Source of the DNA: Saprospiraceae bacterium
Lineage (GTDB): Bacteria > Bacteroidota > Bacteroidia > Chitinophagales > Saprospiraceae
Reading direction: 5' to 3'
Length of the DNA: 64,000 nucleotides
Assembly (NCBI GenBank): GCA_027488935.1
Contig: JAIYAP010000041.1
Location: 62,001 to 126,000 of the forward strand
In this document: piece after piece, positions 10,300-18,090 of the stretch
Layout of the letters: every line of letters starts with the position of its first letter
Numbering within the stretch: position 1 is the stretch's first letter
Made by a program: the position numbers and the translations under genes
Notes under the pieces: model-generated
The model's database searches: none
Told to the model about the DNA's origin: nothing
What the model saw: the letters and a program-made list of their open reading frames with translations, nothing else

Positions 10300-10464
10300 A
10301 TGACTAAGGTCCAGGCATTAATATTGGAAATCAATAAGTTAGATCAGATTGAGTTAGAACTGATCTTGAGAGAAGTTCTGGACAGGATAAATCTCAAAAA
10401 TCGCGCAGAGAAAGCATTGGATAAACTGGTAGGTATTGGGAAAGGAACATGGGAGAATAGTTAA
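10300..10464 (+). CDS. Small antitoxin-like protein (54 aa)
   Basis: Below the ORF-track cutoff: MTKVQALILEINKLDQIELELILREVLDRINLKNRAEKALDKLVGIGKGTWENS*. The helical acidic layout and GIGKG.W end resemble small VapB-like antitoxins. Confidence 0.4.
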   Translation: MTKVQALILEINKLDQIELELILREVLDRINLKNRAEKALDKLVGIGKGTWENS

Positions 10465-10514
10465 AGACCATTGCAAACCAACTTACTACAAACAACCCAT
10501 CACTTAGTCGACAA

Positions 10515-11168
10515 ATGCAAAGTTTAACAATTACGCAAATGGTTAAGAAACATTCGGTTTTGATATGCTTGGTCATTTCCGTGATTTTCATCGTATTAGC
10601 ATCCTTATTTTATCCCGGCGGCTCCTTGGTGGACAAAAATGCTGTCGGGTTTGACTGGTCAAAAAATTTCCTAAGCAATTTGTTTGCACCAAAAGCGATC
10701 AATGGTTTAGACAACCCTGGCAGGATTTGGGCACTGATTGGAATGGCATTCCTTGCGGTGGGTTATGGAATCTTTTTTATCAACATGTCAAAAAAGATCG
10801 CATCCAAACAATGGGCTACTATTTTAAAAGGTATAGGAGTTGCTAACATAATACTGATTTTCTTAATCGCAACACCCTTGCATGACCTGGGCGTCCTATC
10901 GATCATTTTAACATTGATTGGTTTATTTGTTATTACGGTTTTTGTCCTAAAGTCAAAACTGCATGTACTTAAATGGTGCTGTATCATTTGCTTATTGACG
11001 TATTACGTTTTCTTTACCTTTTATGGTTTTAATTACTTGGGTTTGGCGATGATCATGCAGAAAGTATATAATATAAGCTCGATGTTATTAGTTTTAGGAC
11101 TGGAGTATTTTACCAAACCCGAAGACTTTATACCAATTAAACCGGGAGAACAAAAACCAGACAGATAA
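10515..11168 (+). CDS. Multi-pass membrane protein (DUF998-like)
   Basis: About 6 hydrophobic helices; conserved-looking FDWSKNFLSNLF segment near the N-terminus. Confidence 0.5.
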   Translation: MQSLTITQMVKKHSVLICLVISVIFIVLASLFYPGGSLVDKNAVGFDWSKNFLSNLFAPKAINGLDNPGRIWALIGMAFLAVGYGIFFINMSKKIASKQWATILKGIGVANIILIFLIATPLHDLGVLSIILTLIGLFVITVFVLKSKLHVLKWCCIICLLTYYVFFTFYGFNYLGLAMIMQKVYNISSMLLVLGLEYFTKPEDFIPIKPGEQKPDR

Positions 11169-11244
11169 ATATACCAAGATTTAAGTGGATTTGAAGGATG
11201 GATGGATCAAAAAAGGAATAGACACGATGAATAACCGATCGGTT

Positions 11245-11277
11245 TTTGGGATTTATTAGAAGTAGGTAGTATGTTTG
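11245..11277 (+). promoter_or_regulatory. Bacteroidota-type promoter TTTG-N21-TATGTTTG (repeat copy 2)
   Basis: tttttgggatttattagaagtaggtagTATGTTTGctttcagattacc upstream of the STAS gene. Confidence 0.6.
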
Positions 11278-11297
11278 CTTTCAGATTACCTTAACAC

Positions 11298-11684
11298 ATG
11301 AAATATTCAGTTTATAAACAAGACCATTATACGGTTTTTCAGTTGGAGGAGGAGCTCCTGAATTCAGTTGTTGCTCCAGATCTGAAGTCGGAAATTGTTA
11401 TCCTGGCAAATGAAGGTGTTAATAATTTAATTTTTGACCTCTCGGAAGTCAAATATATCGATTCTGCAGGTTTAAGTGCCATTCTTACGGTCGACCGGTT
11501 AATGAAAATCGACGGTAGCTTCGTTTTGACAGGTATTGAACAACCTGCGGTAAAAAAATTATTCGAAATTAGTCGCCTTGATAGTGTTTTGGCCATGGCT
11601 CCTTCTGTACAAGAAGCAATAGAATTCGTCTTTAAGAAAGCGCAGCAGCGAAAATTGGAAGATAAAGGTGATGAGGCCGACTGA
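11298..11684 (+). CDS. STAS domain anti-sigma factor antagonist-like protein
   Basis: NLIFDLSEVKYIDSAGLSAILTVDRL phosphorylatable-Ser motif (DSAGLS) of SpoIIAA/RsbV-type STAS domains. Confidence 0.85.
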   Translation: MKYSVYKQDHYTVFQLEEELLNSVVAPDLKSEIVILANEGVNNLIFDLSEVKYIDSAGLSAILTVDRLMKIDGSFVLTGIEQPAVKKLFEISRLDSVLAMAPSVQEAIEFVFKKAQQRKLEDKGDEAD

Positions 11685-11886
11685 AAAATTGTTTTAAAGA
11701 TATAACCTTTTATCAAAGTTTCCGAAAAATCGGGATAAAACACTAGCGGGAAAAAAGAACCTTTGTTCAACGCTTGTTTTCTGAATATTCCCTTCTATGC
11801 GGGGAACATCGGAAAACTTATTATGCTCGGAAACAGAAAAAATATTATATAAAACGCTAATTTTTAAAACCTCCGAGTTCAAAAAC

Positions 11887-14800
11887 ATGCCGATCCCAAA
11901 TAGTCAAAAAAACATAGTCTACGGCACCATAATAGCTGGCGGAGATGTCCGAATCGGAGATGACATCAATTACATCACCTACAACATCGAGCGCGATTTC
12001 AAATCGGGCAGCATCCTCTTTTTGCGCCTGGATAAAAAGGACGAGACGCATTATAACGCCCAGCTATCTGTCAAAAGCAAGCACAGCACACAAGGCACCT
12101 TAGCGACTTCGGGCGAAAAGTGGTGTGAAAATATCGAAGTAGATATTCCCCCGCAGTTGCTTGAGGCTTTGAACGATTTTCAAGCAATTAGACGCAGCAT
12201 CGATACCCAAATGCGTTTAACCGGCACGCGGGATGTGAACCCATCGAGCATCATTGCCCTTGAAAATCAGTTAGCGCAATTGATTTTCGACACCTTTTTC
12301 GCTGGCGAAATCGGCAAAGCCTGCTCCGATTTCATCCAATTGCTCGAAGAACAGCGCATCGAAGAATTGCTGTTAGCCGTTTCTGCCGATGACGAACGAA
12401 TTGTCAATTTGCCGTTTGAAATGGTACTGCCTTTGTTGTTTCCACCCAAATTGGGCGAAGCCAAAAAGAGCCTCGCCATCAACAATTTTGGTTTGGTGCG
12501 GACTAAAATGACCGCGCTCGACACCTTTAAGATGCAAGGTGACCACGCCACAGCGGCCCCATTGAAAATGCTGTTTATCACCGCTTTGCCCGAAAACCTG
12601 GACGAACGGGGTAAAATGCTGCAAATTGAAGAGGAACAAACCCGCCTCATTCAGTCGATCGGCGCATTGGAAGCAACAGGCGATAAAAAGCCTAAAATCG
12701 TGATTGAGTTTTTAGAAAATGCATCCCTCGATGAACTCGATAAAGCCCTCAAAGCACGCCAACACGATATTGTGCATATCAGCGGACATGGCGCCTATCA
12801 TGCAACCGAAAACAGAGGCGTTTTGTATTTTGAAAATGAAGACGGCGATGAAGTGCAAGTGGCTGGTGCAGCTTTAGGCGAAACGCTGCGGCAACATGCT
12901 TGCGTCAAACTTTTGATTTTGAGTGCTTGTGAAACCGCAATTGCGGGCAGTGAAGGTGGTGTGACAGAACAAGCGGCTGAATTTGGCCTGCCGAGCATTG
13001 TGGCCATGCGTTTTGCTATTACAGATGAAGGCGCAAAAGTATTTACCACCGAATTTTACACCCAATTGGCCAAAGGTTTGTCGCTCACGCGGGCGCTGGC
13101 GTATGCGCGCGAGGCATTGTTGAAAGAAATTGAGCAAAAACGAGCAAAAACGCCTCACATCCTGCACATTGCCGAATGGTTTACGCCGGTGGTGTATCAA
13201 AATCAGTCAGTGGGTGCATTGATCGATAAAACGCAGCCGTATCACTTGCCCGATCATTTTTACCCCCTCAGTAGTTTTCTCAAAACCAGGCAATCTCGCC
13301 TGATTGGCGAGGGGTTTATTGGGCGCAAACGGTATTTGATCCAGCTGCGCCAGGCGTTTCGGGCGGGGCGGCACATCTGTTTGCATGGGTTGGGCGGTTT
13401 GGGTAAAACGACTTTGGCAGAGGCATTTGCCCATAATTACGACAACCACAGCCATACCATCGTTATTTTTAGAAATGGCAATCAAATCAATGAAGCGCAT
13501 ATTCTCCAAACACTCAACAAGCGTTTTGCCAAAATCAACCCCGATTTGGCAGAACAAATACAGCAAGCGATAGACGACCCACAAACGGAAGTCTTAGAAA
13601 AACTCCAATTGCTGATCGACAACTACCTCCACGGCCGCAAAACCATTTTGATATTTGATAATGTCGAAGATGTGCAAACGGATAAAGAAGGGGCGTTTCA
13701 ACGCAGCATTGGCAGCGAAAGTTTGAGCGCATTTTTAAAGCATTTATGCGAAAACACACCCATAAATTGCCATATTCTTTGCACCACCCGCTATAAAATA
13801 GCCAATTTGGCAGAGGTGGTCGAACACCTCGCCTTAGATAAAATGGGCTATGCCGAGCAATACCGCTTGCTCAATTACTCCCAAATACTGCGGGATATCC
13901 CCCTGCAAGACAGAGACGATGTGTATAAACGCTTGGACGGACACCCACGCGGCTATGAATATTTGGAGGCTTTGTTGAACAAAGACAAAACCTTCCGTTG
14001 GCAACAAGTCCGCGCAGCCGAAGCGGATGTTTTTGAAAACCTGTTATTGGCAAAAGTATATGAACGCTTAACCGAGCGTGAAAAAGCGATGTTCCAAATG
14101 GTGGCTGTTTTTATTGCGCGGACACCTTTGGCAGCTTTAGCCGCTGTGAGCGGTGAAAAGGAAGCGGATTTATGGCCTGTTTTAAAGGCCTTGCAAGATT
14201 GGTCTCTGTGTTTTTTGGAAAAAGACGGGCGGTTTGAGGTGCATCGATTGACGCGGGAATGGATGCGGGAAAATGTTATTTCCGCTGTGAAAATTAAGGA
14301 ATGGGCGTACAAGGCAGGGGAATATTTTGAAGAACAACCTACGTGGGACGATGATGAATTAGCGCGAGAATACTATGAAATAGCAGAATCTTGGGATGAT
14401 TTCGCAAGGATTTCATTTCATTTAGAAAGACAATATGAAAGAATTGGCTTAAATCAGCGCGTTTTAGAAATAAATCAAGATGTTTTAGAAAAAAATATTG
14501 ATGATGAAAAAAATAGTGTTGCTTATTACAATATTTCCTTTTTGTTGTGGAAAACAGGTGATTATGAAAATGCACTTAGTTTTCTAAAAAAAACTTTAGA
14601 CATAGCCGAAAAAATAGGAGATACCCAAAAACAAGGGATGGTATTAAATGGTATCAGCCAAATCTATGATGCCAAAGGCGACTACGATACCGCCTTGCGC
14701 TATTTGGAACAAAGTCTTTTCATAAACCAGAAAATCGGCGACCGTCAAGGCGAGGGCACGACTTTGAATAATATCAGCCTAACCTATTCAGCCAAAGGCG

Positions 14801-15435
14801 ACTACGATACCGCCTTTCACTATTTGGAACAAAGTCTTGCCATAACGCAGCAAATCGGTGACCGTCAAGGCGAGGGTACGACTTTGAATAATATCAGCCT
14901 AATCTATTCAGCCAAAGGCGACTACGATACCGCCTTGCACTATTTGGAACAAAGTCTTGCCATAAGGCAGCAAATCGGCGACCGTCAAGGCGAGGGCGCG
15001 ACTTTGAATAATATCAGCCTAATCTATTCTTTCAAAGGCGACTACGATACCGCCTTGGGCTATTTAGAACAAAGTCTTGCCATAACGCAGCAAATCGGCG
15101 ACCGTAAAGTCGAGGGCACGACTTTGAATAATATCAGCCAAATCTATGATGCCAAAGGCGACTACGATACTGCCTTGCGCTATTTGGAACAAAGTCTTGC
15201 CATAAGGCAGCAAATCGGCGATATTGCAGGAATGGCAACAAACTTAAACAACATGGGTGCGATGCTTTTTGAACAAGAACGCTATGAAGAAGCGATACCA
15301 CTTTTGATGCAAGCCTATCAAATTTATCAAAGAATAGGTTCCCCGACTATTAAAAAAACTGAGGGGTATCTGGGTGACATTATCGAGCGCATCGGCGAAG
15401 CAAAATTCCAAGAAATCATCTCTAAAATGGAGTAA
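11887..15435 (+). CDS. CHAT protease - STAND/NB-ARC-like NTPase - TPR protein
   Basis: Start trimmed to MPIPNSQKNIVYGTIIAGGDVRIGDD. CHAT His/Cys in DIVHISGHGAYH and LLILSACETAIAG; Walker A HGLGGLGKTTLA; Walker B TILIFDNVEDV; C-terminal TPRs. Confidence 0.9.
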   Translation: MPIPNSQKNIVYGTIIAGGDVRIGDDINYITYNIERDFKSGSILFLRLDKKDETHYNAQLSVKSKHSTQGTLATSGEKWCENIEVDIPPQLLEALNDFQAIRRSIDTQMRLTGTRDVNPSSIIALENQLAQLIFDTFFAGEIGKACSDFIQLLEEQRIEELLLAVSADDERIVNLPFEMVLPLLFPPKLGEAKKSLAINNFGLVRTKMTALDTFKMQGDHATAAPLKMLFITALPENLDERGKMLQIEEEQTRLIQSIGALEATGDKKPKIVIEFLENASLDELDKALKARQHDIVHISGHGAYHATENRGVLYFENEDGDEVQVAGAALGETLRQHACVKLLILSACETAIAGSEGGVTEQAAEFGLPSIVAMRFAITDEGAKVFTTEFYTQLAKGLSLTRALAYAREALLKEIEQKRAKTPHILHIAEWFTPVVYQNQSVGALIDKTQPYHLPDHFYPLSSFLKTRQSRLIGEGFIGRKRYLIQLRQAFRAGRHICLHGLGGLGKTTLAEAFAHNYDNHSHTIVIFRNGNQINEAHILQTLNKRFAKINPDLAEQIQQAIDDPQTEVLEKLQLLIDNYLHGRKTILIFDNVEDVQTDKEGAFQRSIGSESLSAFLKHLCENTPINCHILCTTRYKIANLAEVVEHLALDKMGYAEQYRLLNYSQILRDIPLQDRDDVYKRLDGHPRGYEYLEALLNKDKTFRWQQVRAAEADVFENLLLAKVYERLTEREKAMFQMVAVFIARTPLAALAAVSGEKEADLWPVLKALQDWSLCFLEKDGRFEVHRLTREWMRENVISAVKIKEWAYKAGEYFEEQPTWDDDELAREYYEIAESWDDFARISFHLERQYERIGLNQRVLEINQDVLEKNIDDEKNSVAYYNISFLLWKTGDYENALSFLKKTLDIAEKIGDTQKQGMVLNGISQIYDAKGDYDTALRYLEQSLFINQKIGDRQGEGTTLNNISLTYSAKGDYDTAFHYLEQSLAITQQIGDRQGEGTTLNNISLIYSAKGDYDTALHYLEQSLAIRQQIGDRQGEGATLNNISLIYSFKGDYDTALGYLEQSLAITQQIGDRKVEGTTLNNISQIYDAKGDYDTALRYLEQSLAIRQQIGDIAGMATNLNNMGAMLFEQERYEEAIPLLMQAYQIYQRIGSPTIKKTEGYLGDIIERIGEAKFQEIISKME
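14641..15240 (+). repeat. Five 120-bp tandem units encoding 40-aa TPRs
   Basis: Units of ggcgactacgataccgcc...tatttggaacaaagtcttgccataa.gcagcaaatcggcgaccgtcaaggcgagggcacgactttgaataatatcagcc in register every 120 bp. Confidence 0.92.
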
Positions 15436-15463
15436 ATAGAGCGGGGGATATAGGAAGCGGCAG

Positions 15464-15540
15464 TTATTCGCTCAAAACATCTGCGACAGACAGGAGCGTT
15501 AAACCTTGAATGCCAGTGTAGTCTTTGATATTATGGTTAT
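15464..15540 (-). pseudogene. C-terminal remnant of a PIN-domain (VapC-like) toxin
   Basis: Minus frame ending at 15464 reads ...SDNHNIKDYTGIQGLTLLSVADVLSE*, resembling a PIN C-terminus (T/DN..DY.GI.GL.LL). Confidence 0.45.
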
Positions 15541-15800
15541 CGGAAAGGTAGTTTCCTGTCTTCCCGTATGTTGCGTTGCCATTCAACAGGGTCTTCTATG
15601 CTACTGACACCGCCTATTGCTGCCAATTGTTCTAACCAATCAATGGGTGATTTACTATCAATGGTGGGCATCTTTTCAGTTTGGGAGGCTGTATTATTTC
15701 CGATCAAAACAGATAAAAAGGCATCTAATTGAGATAGATTATTGGGATTCAATTGTCCCAACTTCTGTAACACAGACTGATATAACAAGGTATCTGTCAT
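15537..15800 (-). CDS. VapB/DUF2281-like antitoxin
   Basis: LLYQSVLQKLGQLNPNNLSQLDAFLSVL ... SIEDPVEWQRNIREDRKLPFR; the W.R.IREDR.LP ending resembles small antitoxins paired with PIN toxins. Confidence 0.5.
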   Translation of the reverse strand: MTDTLLYQSVLQKLGQLNPNNLSQLDAFLSVLIGNNTASQTEKMPTIDSKSPIDWLEQLAAIGGVSSIEDPVEWQRNIREDRKLPFR

Positions 15801-16008
15801 GAAAAATGCTAATTTTTTTACTAGTTTTCATACAAATCTACACCAAAAATCGAAAAAAACTACCTTTGAACTCAAAAACGAACCCTATTTTTCAATCATA
15901 AAAGCACAAACATAGCAAACGCTTGCAACCGCCACCCAATACATCCTCGACTTACTCACGGACAACGAGGAACTCAAAAAATTCCCCAAGGAATTCATAG
16001 ATGCGTCT

Positions 16009-16368
16009 GTGACATGGGTAAAATCCTGTTTTTTAATCCCCGAAGATCCAAAAACCAATGCCAAATTGGAAGACCCCAATAAGCCTATGGAGGTTAAAAA
16101 AGATATTATTCAAGACAAATTGGAGGATTTGAAGGACAACGCTCAATTTCAAAAGGAATTGAAGGAACAACTCGCCGCTTTTGAACAACAGCGCACGCGC
16201 CTTAAAAATGTGGTACACGATGCGGATATCGACGTAAAAGGCAGTGTTCATATCGGCGACAAAGGCCGTGTTTCGGGTGATCATTATGATGAAAAAAACG
16301 TCATCAAAGGCGGTACTATCAATGCGGGTGGGGATTTTCGGCTTGGGGATGATGAAAATGTGGAGTGA
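16009..16368 (+). CDS. Small protein ending in an AGGD motif shared with the upstream CHAT-STAND protein; possible adaptor
   Basis: GTG start. Ends NVIKGGTINAGGDFRLGDDENVE*. Protein-like frame (QTLATATQYILDLLTDNEELKKFPKEFIDAS) continues upstream to an in-frame TAG at 15913, so the 5' end may be decayed. Confidence 0.5.
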   Translation: MTWVKSCFLIPEDPKTNAKLEDPNKPMEVKKDIIQDKLEDLKDNAQFQKELKEQLAAFEQQRTRLKNVVHDADIDVKGSVHIGDKGRVSGDHYDEKNVIKGGTINAGGDFRLGDDENVE

Positions 16369-16577
16369 GGATGTTGCTCTTCAAAAATTATAGCATTAAT
16401 GAAGCGGCTTACGTTGTAGATGCGATGGAAGAAACGCATAGAAGTATGATTGGTGAATTAAAAAAGAAGGGAAACAAGACCTAGTATGCCCAAGTTCAAG
16501 ACTCAAAGCCAACGCAGGGCAGTGTTTATTCAGTGCTGGGTCAAAAAGGAATTGGTGGCTGAATAATTGGTTGGTTT

Positions 16578-16609
16578 TTTGAATTTATTAGAAGTGTGTT
16601 GTATGTTTG
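16578..16609 (+). promoter_or_regulatory. Bacteroidota-type promoter TTTG-N20-TATGTTTG (repeat copy 3), upstream of the cassette-like array
   Basis: ttttttgaatttattagaagtgtgttgTATGTTTGctttcggattgcc. Confidence 0.55.
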
Positions 16610-16617
16610 CTTTCGGA

Positions 16618-16731
16618 TTGCCGCAACTGACTTGTATTAGGCTTTTGAATTAAGTGATTGATTTAAAAAGGGGTATTACTGCGTAGGTATTTGGGATATA
16701 CGTAGTAGAAGTTGCGGTAGTTCGCTATAAC
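16618..16731 (+). repeat. attC-like site 0 (5' edge of the cassette-like array)
   Basis: TTGCCGCAACT (16618) vs AGTTGCGGTAG (16710) inverted 9/11; internal hairpin TACTGCGTA...TACGTAGTA; ends GTTCGCTATAAC. Confidence 0.45.
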
Positions 16732-16751
16732 AAAAACAAAATATAATAAAA

Positions 16752-17339
16752 ATGAACTATAAAATTAATAGATTAGAAGAGGCAAAGATTTTAAACCAAG
16801 AAGGAAAACTTCGGGAAGCCGTAGAAATATTGTTGGATATTTCACCGCAAAACTTTCAAATCGAGGTTGGCATAATCTCGGCTAATGTCAATAATTTATA
16901 TTTTGAAAAAAATTTAGGAACTATTTCTAACAGCGACTTCAATTTAACATTTAATCAACGTTCATTAGCGGTAGCAGAGTTACTAGAAAAATTAAAAAAG
17001 CATTTTATTGGAGATAATTTTGCATACATATTTAATCAGGCAGTGGAACTTAATAAAGAAAAGAAATATGATATTGCACTTGAACTTCTTGATAAAGCAA
17101 ATAAACTAGACCCAGCAAATTCACTAGTTTTAATTGAAAGAGGACTTGCAAAAATGAATATTTTCCTTTTTAGTGAGGCAATAGTTGATTTCTGTGAAGC
17201 AATTGAGAAAAAGCCCATAAACCCGTATGTTTATTTTTTGAGAGCACAAGCTTATGATGCAATGGGTTTGAAAGAAAAAAGCGAACAAGACATTCAGAAA
17301 TTTAATGAATTTGGAATTGACTTTAACCAACTAAAATAG
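16752..17339 (+). CDS. TPR-like repeat protein (module 1)
   Basis: ATG start; FNQAVELNKEKKYDIALELLDKANKLDPANSLVLIERGLAKM..., TPR consensus. Confidence 0.65.
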   Translation: MNYKINRLEEAKILNQEGKLREAVEILLDISPQNFQIEVGIISANVNNLYFEKNLGTISNSDFNLTFNQRSLAVAELLEKLKKHFIGDNFAYIFNQAVELNKEKKYDIALELLDKANKLDPANSLVLIERGLAKMNIFLFSEAIVDFCEAIEKKPINPYVYFLRAQAYDAMGLKEKSEQDIQKFNEFGIDFNQLK

Positions 17340-17344
17340 ATAAA

Positions 17345-17995
17345 ATGAAAAATTCAATATTTTTTTTCTTGCTCTTTTCCATTTTTGCTTGCACCCAAGA
17401 GAAGAAGACACCTGAATTTGTTTGGCAACCAATACCTAATCCTTCACCGGTGCCTATTGAGCCAGCCCCAAAACCTGCTTTACAATCAACGGAAGACTTT
17501 ACAAGGTTTTTGAAAGCCTACAACAAAGTACATTCAATCAGTACAACGCCTGTAAATCCATTGAAGGGGGTTTCTATCCGATTTGACAATCCCACAAGTG
17601 GGACTGTTCAAAACACTGAACGAAATTTTGAAGGTACTTTTAGAAACTACCAAGGCATAAATATTAGTCAGGTGAAATTTCCTGTAACCCGAATTGCTTC
17701 TGCATCGAGCGCATATTCGTCTGAACTAGCGACGATCTTACATGAAAACCAAGCGTCGAAAAATTTATTGAATGCCTACTCTAAATTCATTCCTGAAAAC
17801 ACTAAACTGCTTGCTGTACACAATTTAACAGATAAGACTGTTTTTGAATTTGTTGAAAATGGAGTCACAAAATTGAAAACGGTAAAATTGCGAGGCGGAG
17901 GCCAAGTTGCTGTTTTAGCTGGCGCATTATGGGCAACTTATGAGTTGCTCGGAGGTGAAAATGAATTAAAGAAATATCATAAGTCTCAAAATTAA
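17345..17995 (+). CDS. Hypothetical lipoprotein (module 1, 5 bp after the TPR gene)
   Basis: Lipobox MKNSIFFFLLFSIFACTQEKK. Confidence 0.6.
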   Translation: MKNSIFFFLLFSIFACTQEKKTPEFVWQPIPNPSPVPIEPAPKPALQSTEDFTRFLKAYNKVHSISTTPVNPLKGVSIRFDNPTSGTVQNTERNFEGTFRNYQGINISQVKFPVTRIASASSAYSSELATILHENQASKNLLNAYSKFIPENTKLLAVHNLTDKTVFEFVENGVTKLKTVKLRGGGQVAVLAGALWATYELLGGENELKKYHKSQN

Positions 17996-18001
17996 TAAAT
18001 A

Positions 18002-18074
18002 CAGCGAACTCTACGTGGCTGCCAACCGTCCGCTAAGCGCGGCGGCATGGCAGTCACGCTCACGATGGCAATAA
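18002..18074 (+). repeat. attC-like site A
   Basis: CAGCGAACT-CTACGTG-[GCTGCCAACCGTCCGC-TAAGC-GCGGCGGCATGGCAGT]-CACG-CTCAC-GATGGCAATAA. 5' element complementary to the module 1 start. Confidence 0.55.
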
Positions 18075-18090
18075 AATAAAAAGGATTTTT

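Noticed and set aside
14641-15240. Possible CRISPR array because of regular repeats
   Set aside because: Units are 120 bp, fully coding and in frame, with no unique spacers; they are TPR repeats.
16371-16561. Short frame MLLFKNYSINEAAYVVDAMEETHRSMIGELKKKGNKT* and a following frame YAQVQDSKPTQGSVYSVLGQKGIGG*
   Set aside because: Could be a decayed gene, but too short and without recognisable family to support a call.
18002-18074. Site A considered as a plain rho-independent terminator
   Set aside because: No T tract after the stem, sequence similarity to sites B and C, and end complementarity with the module start favour a recombination-type site; termination is still possible as a secondary role.
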